From Bacteroidota bacterium (lineage in GTDB: Bacteria; Bacteroidota; Bacteroidia; AKYH767-A; JABDAW01): DNA of 13,060 nt. Below the pieces are notes generated by a model. The model saw only the letters and a list, made by a program, of their open reading frames with translations, made no database searches and had not been told where the DNA came from. A program made the position numbers and the translations under genes. Location: contig JAHEYM010000060.1 in the NCBI GenBank assembly GCA_023251595.1, forward strand, positions 1 to 13,060, in the 5' to 3' direction. Shown piece by piece: positions 1-7,536 of the stretch. Each line of letters begins with the position of its first letter. Within the stretch, counting starts at the first letter, position 1.

Positions 1-1
1 A

Positions 2-25
2 AAAGTGGTTATTGGTAAACCTTAA
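2..25 (+). CDS. Possible 3' end of an upstream gene
   Basis: Frame 2 is open from the left edge and reads KVVIGKP before a TAA at 23-25. Many Bacteroidota type IX secretion substrates end in a short basic/valine-rich tail, so this could be the end of a sorting domain. Seven residues are too few to prove that a gene ends here. Frames 1 and 3 also read a few codons before a stop. Confidence 0.2.
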   Translation, partial: KVVIGKP

Positions 26-104
26 TTATTTCACAATACTTTTTTCATCAACAAATCGTTGATAACATAGTTAACACCTCCGACTTTCATATTTGAATTT
101 TACG

Positions 105-112
105 AACCTTTG
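105..112 (+). promoter_or_regulatory. Weak -7-like box upstream of the 195-1349 gene
   Basis: AACCTTTG differs by one base from the Bacteroidota -7 consensus TAnnTTTG. Transcription from it would start near 117-119 and give a leader of about 75 nt containing the 125-144 dyad. A second one-mismatch box, TAATTTCG, lies at 180-187 but is close to the start codon. No convincing -33 TTG is correctly spaced. Confidence 0.25.
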
Positions 113-124
113 CATGTAATTTAT

Positions 125-144
125 ATTGAATATTGATATTCAAT
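125..144. repeat. AT-rich perfect inverted repeat (9-bp arms, 2-nt spacer)
   Basis: ATTGAATAT at 125-133 and ATATTCAAT at 136-144 are exact reverse complements separated by TG. The dyad lies between a weak promoter-like box and the start codon at 195. It could be an operator for a dimeric regulator or a weak 5'-UTR hairpin. An AT-rich dyad of this size can also arise by chance. Confidence 0.4.
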
Positions 145-194
145 TATATCTGAACTTTCATCCATCAACTATTCATCCGTAATTTCGCTGAAGA

Positions 195-1349
195 ATGAGT
201 TTTCAATTAAAATTTCGTTATCCGGTTACAGCATTGTTAGGTCTTTTGATCTTTGGGCAAAATTCGTTCAGTCAACCAAAAGACACGACAATCAAACCGG
301 GATATTTACAAGTTTTCGGTGCAATTAAAACGGACGTAAGCTCCATTGATGGAGCTATCGTTAGTATCACACATGGTGATAGAGTTATTCAACAGGATAC
401 CACAAAATCGAATGGAAAATTTGATATCCGACTTGATTTAAATGGAGATTATTTGATGACGGTGAGTAAATCAGGGATGATCACGAAAAAGATCAGCATC
501 TCTACGAAAGTGCCTGACTCGGAGCTTCCGTATGAATATTCCTATAAATTCAATGTGAAATTGTTTACAAAAATGGATGCCGTAAAAACCGATTCCATTT
601 TGAGCAAACCGGTCGCGCGCATTATGTTTTATCCCTTGGTGAAAGATTTTGACTATGACACCAACTACACAAAAGCTATCAAGACAGAGTTGATTGCATT
701 GAAAGATACTACACATGCCCTTGAAAAACTGATTGCAAAAGCAAATGCTGATTCTCTTGCAAAATGGAAGACCGTTATAGATAGTCTTAAACGCGATTCG
801 CTGGCAAAGGTAACACAAAAAGCTTATGATGATTCGGTCGCATCTGCACAGAAGGAAGAGGAACGGAAAGCACAGCTACAGGCAGAGCTTAACCGAAAGT
901 TGGATGAAGAAGCAAGACTGAGAAAAATAGAAATGGAGAAACAGAGACTTGCTCAAAGTTCGAAACTCGATTCTGCGTTGAAAGCAAAAGACAATGAAGA
1001 CAGGCAGCGACGTGAAGAATTAGCAGCAAAAGCAAACGAAGAATTGCAAAAGCAAAAACAGGCTTACATTGATTCACACGCCGGCTCAGTTTCGAAGATC
1101 CAGGCGGGGCCGGATGATCTGCCGAAATTTGAGAAAAAAGATTATCCCGAAGGTGCTACTATGGAAACATATAAAGAACCCAATCGAACTATTACCCGGG
1201 AAATTCTGAAGAAAAACGGACAGGAAACTATTTTTATTAAGATCATTTATAACTGGGGTGGTGCTTTCTTTTTCAAGGATGAAAAAAGCATGACCGAATC
1301 AACATACGAACAAGAACTTAGGACAGGAAAGGATTCTTTGAAGAAATAA
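195..1349 (+). CDS. Secreted coiled-coil protein with N-terminal carboxypeptidase-regulatory-like domain
   Basis: The 384-residue protein begins with a Sec signal peptide: basic LKFR near the N-terminus, a hydrophobic stretch at about 11-20, and probable cleavage near SFS/Q27. Residues about 36-105 form a beta-rich segment (GYLQVFGAI, then GAIVSI, then NGKFDIRL and GDYLMTV) resembling the carboxypeptidase-regulatory or CNA-B-like folds common in secreted Bacteroidota proteins. Residues about 165-292 are highly charged and rich in Lys, Glu, Ala and Gln, predicting a long coiled coil. A compact C-terminal part (about 320-375) contains TITREILKKNGQE and YNWGGAFFF. It probably acts in the periplasm or at the envelope. 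It lacks a lipobox, an OmpA peptidoglycan-binding motif and a T9SS tail, so its role is unknown. The start at 195 is the only one preserving the signal peptide. It is probably monocistronic, with a terminator-like hairpin directly after it. Confidence 0.85.
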   Translation: MSFQLKFRYPVTALLGLLIFGQNSFSQPKDTTIKPGYLQVFGAIKTDVSSIDGAIVSITHGDRVIQQDTTKSNGKFDIRLDLNGDYLMTVSKSGMITKKISISTKVPDSELPYEYSYKFNVKLFTKMDAVKTDSILSKPVARIMFYPLVKDFDYDTNYTKAIKTELIALKDTTHALEKLIAKANADSLAKWKTVIDSLKRDSLAKVTQKAYDDSVASAQKEEERKAQLQAELNRKLDEEARLRKIEMEKQRLAQSSKLDSALKAKDNEDRQRREELAAKANEELQKQKQAYIDSHAGSVSKIQAGPDDLPKFEKKDYPEGATMETYKEPNRTITREILKKNGQETIFIKIIYNWGGAFFFKDEKSMTESTYEQELRTGKDSLKK

Positions 1350-1357
1350 TTCCTCCC

Positions 1358-1386
1358 TCTGCCCCCTCAAGCGGGGGAGAATTTTT
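1358..1386 (+). terminator. Rho-independent terminator-like G/C hairpin with T run
   Basis: CCCCC at 1362-1366 pairs with GGGGG at 1373-1377 across a 6-nt loop. TCT (1358-1360) and AGA (1378-1380) extend the stem past one bulged G, and TTTTT follows at 1382-1386. It begins 8 nt after the stop of the preceding gene, as expected for an intrinsic terminator. The pyrimidine-rich left arm also resembles palindromes scattered between genes in many Bacteroidota genomes, so it may be a repeat copy. Confidence 0.55.
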
Positions 1387-1398
1387 ACGCAATATTTG

Positions 1399-1416
1399 AT
1401 CTGCAAAATCTGCGCG
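1399..1416. repeat. Short 9-bp tandem unit (ATCTGCnnn twice)
   Basis: ATCTGCAAA at 1399-1407 is followed directly by ATCTGCGCG at 1408-1416. From memory, 9-bp-periodic ATCTGC-type sequences recur between genes in Bacteroidota. With only two units this could be a relic of such a repeat or coincidence. Confidence 0.35.
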
Positions 1417-1468
1417 ATAATATTTTGTGGAATTTCAATTAGGGCAGTCTCTTCTTGCCGCTAACAAT

Positions 1469-1476
1469 TACCTTTG
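1469..1476 (+). promoter_or_regulatory. Bacteroidota -7 box for the DUF4139 gene
   Basis: TACCTTTG matches TAnnTTTG exactly and lies 32 nt before the ATG at 1509, predicting a leader of roughly 25 nt. The nearest upstream TTG (1455-1457) is closer than the usual -33 spacing, so the -33 element is not evident. Confidence 0.55.
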
Positions 1477-1508
1477 TCCATTCAGTTACAATCTAATTAG
1501 AAAACCTA

Positions 1509-3227
1509 ATGATTTCTGTGATCAAAACCACTGCCAGCCTAATGGCTTCTCTCTTATTCTTTGGAATTTCCTATACACTTGCAGGGAATGATATTAAAGT
1601 TACCGATTCTAAAATTTCTCTCGTTAGAATTTACACACGTGGTGCGCTGGTAACTCGTGAGGCGAATGTCGATATTGAAACCGGTGTTACACAACTCACA
1701 TTTGAGAATTTACCTTCATCCATTGATAAACAAAGTATAACGCTGACGGCCAGTGGCGATATGGTGATCCTGTCCGTCAATTATGAGTTAAGTTATTTAA
1801 AAGAAGAACAAAAAACCAAAGAACAAAAAAAAATGGAAGATTCGCTCGAATGGGTGAATGGTGAATTAGATAAAATGTCAAATTTAAATTCAGTATATAC
1901 CGAAGAACAGTCGATGATTCTTTCGAATAAAACCATTAAAGGAGATAATGTAGTTTTGACTGCCGATAATATTCAGGAGGTTGCAGATTTCTACCGGGTC
2001 AGACTTACGGAACTGAAAAGCAGAATGCTTGAAATATCGAATGAAATTAAAAAATTAAGGAAAGAACAGACGAGATTTACCAACCAACTTTCAGAATTAA
2101 AAGCAACACATAACAAACCTACAAGCGTAATTAAGGTTTCTGTTTCTTCAACTACACGTATGAAATCCAATCTGGTATTATCGTACTTTATTCGCTCTGC
2201 AGGTTGGTCGCCAATATATGATATTCGTGCAAAAGATATTTCAAGTCCAATTCAATTAAACTGTAAAGCAGAAGTTTATCAAAACAGTGGTGAAGACTGG
2301 ACAGATGTACATATTAAATTATCGACAGGAAATCCGAATTTAAGTGGTTCAAGACCCAATCTAAATACCTGGTATCTTAATTATGCATTTCAGCCTTATG
2401 TTTATAATGTAAACGGAGTTTCAAACACCCGAACGATCACCGAGGTTACCGCCGCAGAACAAAAGGCTCCAATGGATAATCTCAGTCAATTAGATCAGGA
2501 AATAACACTCGAAGAAAAGGAAAAAAACTCGAAAGATGGAGATAATGACGGAGTAGCGAAAGGGGAGTTCAGTAAGAACCAACAATCGACAGCAAATTAT
2601 ATTACGGCTTCAAAAAATCAATTAGTAACCGATTTCGATATAGCTCTTCCTTATTCGGTTCCTTCAGATGGAAAAGTTTATTCGATCGACGTTCAGAATT
2701 CAAATTTGAAAGCTGATTATTATTATTTAGCAGTTCCCAAAAAAGATCGTGATGCTTTTTTACAGGCAAGGGTTTCCGGCTGGGAATCATTGAACTTACT
2801 TTCAGGAACAGCGCATGTTTATTTTGAAAATTCTTTTGTAGGAAATACTTATCTCAATATGGAAATCACGACCGATACACTCGAAATTTCTTTGGGAAGA
2901 GATAAGCGGATTGTTGTTGAAAGAGAAAACGTAAAAGAAATTTCAGGATCACAATTTTTGGGAAATAATCGGGTCAGAACAATGGCTTATGAAATAACGG
3001 TCCGTAATACAAAACAAGATTCAATTAAAATTGTGATTGAAGACCAGATTCCCATTTCGAATGATAAAGATATAGATGTGAAAGTTATAGATAAATCGGA
3101 TGCAGAGTATAATGACAAGACCGGCAAATTAATTTGGAAATTTCCGATTGCTCCTGCTGAAACCAAGAAAAAGAAATTCTCTTTTTCAGTAAAGTACAAT
3201 AAGAATCAAACCGTATCCGGGCTGTAA
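1509..3227 (+). CDS. Secreted DUF4140/DUF4139 (mucoidy-inhibitor MuiA-like) protein
   Basis: The 572-residue protein has a signal peptide (hydrophobic core about 8-22, probable cleavage after LA at 24-25). A DUF4140-like N-terminal domain spans about 33-95 (ISLVRIYTRGALVTRE, then LTFENLPSSID). A charged coiled coil follows at about 93-200. The DUF4139 domain covers about 215-565, with family-like signatures SYFIRSAGWSPIYDIRA, GEDWTDVHIKLSTGNP and LGRDKRIVVERE, and ends in a beta-rich WKFPIAPAETKKKKFSF. Length and order fit the MuiA-like family, whose biochemical role is unsettled; the name comes from a mucoidy phenotype. A low-complexity acidic insert at about 325-360 sits inside the DUF4139 region. 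The protein is likely periplasmic or surface-associated. The gene has its own -7 box and appears monocistronic. Confidence 0.9.
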   Translation: MISVIKTTASLMASLLFFGISYTLAGNDIKVTDSKISLVRIYTRGALVTREANVDIETGVTQLTFENLPSSIDKQSITLTASGDMVILSVNYELSYLKEEQKTKEQKKMEDSLEWVNGELDKMSNLNSVYTEEQSMILSNKTIKGDNVVLTADNIQEVADFYRVRLTELKSRMLEISNEIKKLRKEQTRFTNQLSELKATHNKPTSVIKVSVSSTTRMKSNLVLSYFIRSAGWSPIYDIRAKDISSPIQLNCKAEVYQNSGEDWTDVHIKLSTGNPNLSGSRPNLNTWYLNYAFQPYVYNVNGVSNTRTITEVTAAEQKAPMDNLSQLDQEITLEEKEKNSKDGDNDGVAKGEFSKNQQSTANYITASKNQLVTDFDIALPYSVPSDGKVYSIDVQNSNLKADYYYLAVPKKDRDAFLQARVSGWESLNLLSGTAHVYFENSFVGNTYLNMEITTDTLEISLGRDKRIVVERENVKEISGSQFLGNNRVRTMAYEITVRNTKQDSIKIVIEDQIPISNDKDIDVKVIDKSDAEYNDKTGKLIWKFPIAPAETKKKKFSFSVKYNKNQTVSGL

Positions 3228-3243
3228 GTATCTAAAATAAAAA

Positions 3244-3298
3244 GCAACGAAGGCACGAAGATGCTAAACCGGACTTTGCGCCTTCGTGTCTTCGCAGC
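3244..3298. repeat. Intergenic imperfect hairpin repeat (CACGAAG/CTTCGTG type)
   Basis: The arms 3244-3264 and 3278-3298 are reverse complements at 16 of 21 positions, separated by a 13-nt loop. The left arm contains CGAAGGCACGAAG and the right arm CTTCGTGTCTTCG, so each arm itself holds an approximate 9-bp repeat. From memory, CTTTGCGCCTTCGTGTCTT-type sequences are dispersed between genes in Bacteroidota, so I read this as one copy of such a family. No T run follows, so it is a poor intrinsic terminator, although the RNA hairpin could protect the upstream 3' end. Confidence 0.6.
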
Positions 3299-3348
3299 AA
3301 AATCAAACCATCTGATGGACGCCACACGGCTGATTGAATAAAAGATCG

Positions 3349-3356
3349 TAAATTTA
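3349..3356 (+). promoter_or_regulatory. Weak -7-like box upstream of the DUF1800-DUF1501 pair
   Basis: TAAATTTA matches TAnnTTTG at all but the last base and lies 22 nt before the ATG at 3379. A TTG is present at 3334-3336 but is closer than the normal -33 spacing. A promoter is expected here because the preceding gap holds a hairpin repeat. Confidence 0.25.
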
Positions 3357-3378
3357 CGTTCTCTAATCAAAGTCCTCA

Positions 3379-4773
3379 ATGGTTTCCAACAAAGTCAAAT
3401 TACAACATCTTTTCTTACGCGCAGGTTTCGGTGAATCTCCTGCACGAATTAAATCATTGGAGAGCAATTCAATCGATTCTGTTGTAGATTCATTGTTTAC
3501 AGATTCAGCAATATCAAAGGATTTAGACTATATTTCTGATCCACTTCACGGTCGCGATGATGAAGAAATTTCATCAGCGAAGATTGTTCTGCTTATTCTG
3601 AAGTCACGCAAACAATTGATGGAGCTTAATCTGAAATGGCTCGATCAGATGAGTTCGACAAAAGCTGTTTTGCGCGAGAAAATGACTTTTTTCTGGCATA
3701 ATCATTTTGCCACTTCTGCTCCTTTCGGCTATCCGATGCAGAATCAGAATAATATGTTCAGGAAGAATGCGCTTGGTAAATTCTCTGATCTTTTAAAATT
3801 GGTTGCCAAAGATCCTTCAATGATTATATATCTGAATAATCAACAAAATACGAAGGATGCTCCAAACGAAAATTTTGCAAGAGAAGTGATGGAACTTTTT
3901 ACCTTGGGAGAAGGCCATTATACTGAAAAAGATATTAAGGAAGCTGCAAGGGCTTTTACTGGCTGGAAAGTGGATAAAACCGGGCGATACGAATTTAATG
4001 ATCGAAAACATGATTTCGGAGAAAAAGAATTCTTTGGTCAAAAAGGTAATTTTAATGGGGAAGAAATTCTCAGTATTATATTAAAAGAGAAACAAACTGC
4101 AAGCTTTATTGTCAAAAAAATATGGCGGGAATTTGTCTCTGAAGTAGAAGATCAAAATTTAATTTCAACATTAGCAGATCAATTCTATCAATCAGATTAT
4201 TCCATCGCAGATTTATTGAAAACCATTTATAAATCAGACTGGTTTTATGATGAAAAATATATCGGTTGCAAAATATCTTCACCCACAGAACTTTTAGTTC
4301 GGTATAAACGATTGATTCATGCTAAATTCAAAACCGACAAAACAGTTTTTGATATTCAAAAAGTGTTGGGACAAATGTTATTCTTCCCCCCAAATGTAGC
4401 AGGGTGGAAGGGAGGTAAAAACTGGATAGACAGCGCCTCCTTAACACTAAGATTGAATCTTGCAAATGTCATTATCAAAGGAGAAGGACTGAACATTAAG
4501 CCAAAACCTGAGTTTGAAGATATGATGGAAATTATGCCCGCGAAGAGTACCTACAACGATATTGAATATGATTTTTCTCAAGTGATTGAGCCCTTCAAAA
4601 ATCAGAAAGACATTTTATTAACAGAAGTAATTCTCGATTCATTTATTCAATGTAAAAAAGACAAGATTAATAAGAATCTGCTCATGCCTTCAGGAACTGG
4701 AATCACTGAAACAGATAAAATTTCAACCATTATAATGAATCTTATGTTATTGCCGGAATTTCAATTGATATAA
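3379..4773 (+). CDS. DUF1800 family protein
   Basis: The 464-residue protein shows DUF1800 hallmarks in order: HLFLRAGFG at 10-18, FWHNHFATS at 105-113, NFAREVMELFTLGEGHYTE at 165-183, ARAFTGW at 190-196, HDFGEKEFFG at 211-220, FPPNVAGWKGGKNWI at 336-350, and LLPEFQL at the C-terminus. The family's molecular function is unknown to me. DUF1800 genes are regularly found beside DUF1501 genes, as here, suggesting the two proteins act together. The start is firm because an in-frame stop (TAA at 3364-3366) blocks any upstream extension. The protein therefore has no N-terminal signal peptide, unlike its partner. The spacing to the next gene is 2 nt, so co-transcription and coupled translation are likely. 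Confidence 0.92.
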   Translation: MVSNKVKLQHLFLRAGFGESPARIKSLESNSIDSVVDSLFTDSAISKDLDYISDPLHGRDDEEISSAKIVLLILKSRKQLMELNLKWLDQMSSTKAVLREKMTFFWHNHFATSAPFGYPMQNQNNMFRKNALGKFSDLLKLVAKDPSMIIYLNNQQNTKDAPNENFAREVMELFTLGEGHYTEKDIKEAARAFTGWKVDKTGRYEFNDRKHDFGEKEFFGQKGNFNGEEILSIILKEKQTASFIVKKIWREFVSEVEDQNLISTLADQFYQSDYSIADLLKTIYKSDWFYDEKYIGCKISSPTELLVRYKRLIHAKFKTDKTVFDIQKVLGQMLFFPPNVAGWKGGKNWIDSASLTLRLNLANVIIKGEGLNIKPKPEFEDMMEIMPAKSTYNDIEYDFSQVIEPFKNQKDILLTEVILDSFIQCKKDKINKNLLMPSGTGITETDKISTIIMNLMLLPEFQLI

Positions 4774-4775
4774 AA

Positions 4776-5990
4776 ATGTTTGGAAAAAATAATCGTAGAG
4801 AATTTATCAAACAATCGGCATTGGCTTCGACTGCTTTATTCATTCGCGATTTTCTGAAGTCCATTGCATTAAATCCGCCCGGAAGTGATTCAAATCAGAA
4901 GATTCCCATTGTCATTCAATTGGCAGGAGGTAATGACGGTCTGAATACGGTTGTACCATACACAAATGATTTATACTATAAAGGAAGACCGGATCTCGGA
5001 CTTACTAAAGACTCAATTATTTCATTAAATGATAGTACCGGTTTGAACAGTAGTTTGCAGGGGCTTGCAGATTTATACAATGAAAGTCACCTGACAATCA
5101 TTAACAGCGTTGGCTATCCAAATCCCAATCGTTCTCATTTTCGCTCAACCGATATCTGGCAATCGGCGAGTGATGCAAATCAATATTTAAATACGGGTTG
5201 GGTTGGAAGAGTTCTTGATTCTAATTGTCCTGCAAATTGTTCAAAACCCTGGCACGCACTCGAAATTGATGATACATTAAGTCTTGCACTTAAGGGTGAG
5301 CAGGTTAAAGGAATTGCGTTTCGACATCCGGGCTCTTTGCAAGGTTCAGTTGCCAATCCTATCGTACGTGGAGCTGTTGCAGGGTTCAAAGAAAATCAGG
5401 ATGATAAAAGTAATCTTCAATTTTTATATAAAAGTTTGGCGGAGACTGCTGAATGTGCTGAATATATTCGTCAACATTCAAACAAGTATAAATCGACAAA
5501 GGCATATCCACAGCATGAGTTTGGTAATCAAATGAAAATCGTTGCCGAATTAATTAATTCGGGTTGCGAATCTAAAATATATTATGTGTCGCTCTCAGGT
5601 TTTGACACCCATGTCCTTCAACGAAATCAACAAGACAAGCATTTGAAGATTTATTCTGATGCAGTCAAATCACTTACTGAAGATCTAAAAGCCACCGATC
5701 GTTTTAAAGATACTTTGATTTTAACCTTTTCGGAGTTTGGCAGAAGGGTTGCACAAAACTCAGGAAAAGGAACAGATCATGGTACAGCAAATGTTGTTTT
5801 CGTGGCTGGTGGAAATCTTAAAAAACCCGGTTTTTATAATGTGAATCCAAATTTGGAGAAATTAGAGAGCGGTGATCTTATACATCAGATTGATTTTCGA
5901 AATGTTTATTCTACCGTTCTTGACAAATGGTTGGGTGCCGATGCAGACAAAGTGTTGGGAAAGAATTTTGAAAGATTGGGCTTTCTTTAA
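4776..5990 (+). CDS. DUF1501 family protein with Tat-like signal
   Basis: The 404-residue protein starts with a twin-arginine-like motif, NRREFIK at 6-12, followed by a short hydrophobic stretch, as is common in DUF1501 proteins. Family signatures follow: LAGGNDGLNTVVPY at 49-62, NPNRSHFRSTDIWQSA at 116-131, SGFDTHVLQ at 274-282, and TFSEFGRRVAQNSG then GTDHGTANVVFVAGG between 317 and 346. The TFSEFGRR and TDHGTA blocks with their Asp/His residues resemble alkaline-phosphatase/sulfatase-fold metal sites, and DUF1501 is usually placed near that superfamily, but no substrate is known. It probably folds before export if the Tat route is used. It is the second gene of a two-gene unit with the DUF1800 gene. 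Confidence 0.92.
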   Translation: MFGKNNRREFIKQSALASTALFIRDFLKSIALNPPGSDSNQKIPIVIQLAGGNDGLNTVVPYTNDLYYKGRPDLGLTKDSIISLNDSTGLNSSLQGLADLYNESHLTIINSVGYPNPNRSHFRSTDIWQSASDANQYLNTGWVGRVLDSNCPANCSKPWHALEIDDTLSLALKGEQVKGIAFRHPGSLQGSVANPIVRGAVAGFKENQDDKSNLQFLYKSLAETAECAEYIRQHSNKYKSTKAYPQHEFGNQMKIVAELINSGCESKIYYVSLSGFDTHVLQRNQQDKHLKIYSDAVKSLTEDLKATDRFKDTLILTFSEFGRRVAQNSGKGTDHGTANVVFVAGGNLKKPGFYNVNPNLEKLESGDLIHQIDFRNVYSTVLDKWLGADADKVLGKNFERLGFL

Positions 5991-6018
5991 TCCGGGTGTT
6001 TATTTATTGAAAACTCTG

Positions 6019-6026
6019 TATCTTTA
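6019..6026 (+). promoter_or_regulatory. Weak -7-like box for the GDPD-like gene
   Basis: TATCTTTA differs from TAnnTTTG only at the last base and lies 17 nt before the ATG at 6044, predicting a very short leader. The 53-nt gap after the preceding gene would also allow read-through. Confidence 0.3.
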
Positions 6027-6043
6027 TCAAATAATTTACAAAA

Positions 6044-6937
6044 ATGCATTCACTTTATTCAGGATATAATCGTTCTCTGAGGATCGTTCCGATTTCCATT
6101 TTCCTATTCCTCGTGATATATTCATGTAAAACCGACCCTCCGATATATAAGATTCATAATCTGAATGCTGATGTAATTTCAGTCTTTGGGCATGCTGGTA
6201 TGGGGTTGGCATTTAAATATCCCATTGACACGTATGAGTCTATCGAACCGGTATTGAGAATCGGCGCAGATGGAAGTGAGATGGACATCCAAATGACCAA
6301 AGACAGTGTACTGATGATTTACCATCATCATTTTATTGAGGAGATGACATTGTGCGATCCCGGGATTATTAATGATAAACTTTGGTCGGAAATATGGGGT
6401 TGTCATATTACCTCTCCATTTTCTAGTTCTATTCGCTTGATTTCATTCAATGAATTAATGGATGAATTGACTGCATCAGGTAAAAATATTCGTGATTATA
6501 TATATACTTTCGATTGCAAACTATATACAAATGCTGTCGACCCGACTCCGTTTTTCAATCAATATGCAAATGCTGTTCTGAAAGCGATTGATGATTATGG
6601 TCTTCAAAATAATATATTAATCGAGAGTCAAGACACAGACTTTCTCAGAATTATTCAAAATAAAAGGAGCGGATTAAAACTTTTCATTTATCCGGCTTCG
6701 TTCGAAGACGGGATACAGATTGCAAGCGAAATGAACCTTTTCGGAATCACCATTAACACCAACAATATATCAGCGGATCAGATTGAACTGGCACACGATG
6801 CAGGTTTTCGTGTCACACTTTGGGGAATAGGAACAAAACAAGAGAATACAGATGCGATACAGAAGAGTCCGGATTATATTCAGACCGACAAACCCATTGA
6901 ATTATTGAAGGTTTTTCAGAAGTATAAAGGATTCTAA
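6044..6937 (+). CDS. Divergent glycerophosphodiester phosphodiesterase-like lipoprotein
   Basis: The 297-residue protein begins with a hydrophobic segment (13-27) ending in VIYSC, so Cys28 is a plausible lipidation site although Tyr at -2 is unusual. The rest follows the GDPD TIM-barrel pattern: GHAG with His50, GADGSEMDIQMTKD at 74-87 with metal-ligand candidates Glu79 and Asp81, MIYHHHF with His94 or His95 as the second catalytic His, YTFDCK with Asp157 in the usual third-ligand Glu position, and a C-terminal VTLWGIG then DYIQTDKP. Typical family members hydrolyse glycerophosphodiesters to sn-glycerol-3-phosphate and an alcohol. The canonical HRG is HAG, PENT appears as PIDT (60-63), and the HD after the second strand is HH, so substrate or activity may differ. 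It is convergent with the next gene. Confidence 0.8.
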   Translation: MHSLYSGYNRSLRIVPISIFLFLVIYSCKTDPPIYKIHNLNADVISVFGHAGMGLAFKYPIDTYESIEPVLRIGADGSEMDIQMTKDSVLMIYHHHFIEEMTLCDPGIINDKLWSEIWGCHITSPFSSSIRLISFNELMDELTASGKNIRDYIYTFDCKLYTNAVDPTPFFNQYANAVLKAIDDYGLQNNILIESQDTDFLRIIQNKRSGLKLFIYPASFEDGIQIASEMNLFGITINTNNISADQIELAHDAGFRVTLWGIGTKQENTDAIQKSPDYIQTDKPIELLKVFQKYKGF

Positions 6938-6959
6938 ATTAATTCCTGATAAATTTTTA

Positions 6960-7487
6960 TTATTTTCTAACCATCAATATCGGAAACTTTTTCGTTGCCA
7001 ACGCAAACAATCCGAAAATCGCACCCGAATAGAATAAATCTCCCAGCACCTGATTTCTTAAAAATGGCAATGACTCGGTGTAATCGGTGAAAAGTCCTGC
7101 TAAATTTTGTGTGTATCTGGGATCTCCAAGCCAGGTTGAGAAATTCGTTACCAGGAAAAATGTAAGAGAGGAGATAATACTTGTAGAGATTACTGTAGTG
7201 ATATTGATTTTGTTGCGGATCAGATATCCTGCAAAAATGACGAGAATGAAAGCGCCATAAACTGCAATCATATTATTATGAAACCCGATGATCAGGTCAC
7301 TTAGCAACATAACGGCTATCGGCACCGCAAAAGCAAGTAATCGATTTCTGAACATACTTCCACCAAAAAGACAAACAGCAATAATTGGTGTGAAGTTCGG
7401 AAGATGAGGGATTATTCTGGTTAAGGCGAGAACTAAAACCAAACCTGAGATTACTGCTATTCTTGTGGTTGTATCTTTCTGTATCAT
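6960..7487 (-). CDS. DUF6580-type small membrane protein (putative transporter component)
   Basis: The 175-residue hydrophobic protein has about five or six transmembrane segments (roughly 9-26, 33-46, 50-68, 72-90, 97-119, 148-166). Signatures that I associate with the DUF6580 family are PNFTPIIAVCLFGG (30-43), FAVPIAVMLLSDLIIGFHN (53-71), FFLVTNFSTWL (110-120) and LPFLRNQVLGDLFYSG (140-155). The family is annotated as putative transport protein and resembles ECF-type substrate-binding membrane subunits; the substrate is unknown. No ATPase or other transporter gene is adjacent. The ATG (CAT at 7485-7487) lies 20 nt downstream, on the minus strand, of an exact -7 box. It is divergent from hmgA and ends 22 bp from the converging GDPD-like gene. 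Confidence 0.82.
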   Translation of the reverse strand: MIQKDTTTRIAVISGLVLVLALTRIIPHLPNFTPIIAVCLFGGSMFRNRLLAFAVPIAVMLLSDLIIGFHNNMIAVYGAFILVIFAGYLIRNKINITTVISTSIISSLTFFLVTNFSTWLGDPRYTQNLAGLFTDYTESLPFLRNQVLGDLFYSGAIFGLFALATKKFPILMVRK

Positions 7488-7507
7488 GTGTCTTCGTTTT
7501 ACAATGG

Positions 7508-7515
7508 CAAAAGTA
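7508..7515 (-). promoter_or_regulatory. -7 box for the DUF6580-type gene
   Basis: On the minus strand the sequence reads TACTTTTG, an exact TAnnTTTG match, about 20 nt before the start codon at 7487. This predicts a leader of around 15 nt. No properly spaced -33 TTG is visible. It is back to back with the plus-strand box at 7537-7544. Confidence 0.6.
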
Positions 7516-7536
7516 ACTTTTATGGGCGCAATTTAG

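Noticed and set aside
2544..2580. Acidic DGDNDG segment in the DUF4139 protein resembling an EF-hand or dockerin loop
   Set aside because: The Glu falls one position early (11 rather than 12) and position 8 is Ala, not a bulky aliphatic residue. There is no partner loop, so it is better read as a low-complexity acidic insert.
5284..5535. Plus-strand 83-codon frame inside the DUF1501 gene
   Set aside because: It is out of frame within a conserved protein and its translation shows no recognisable domain.
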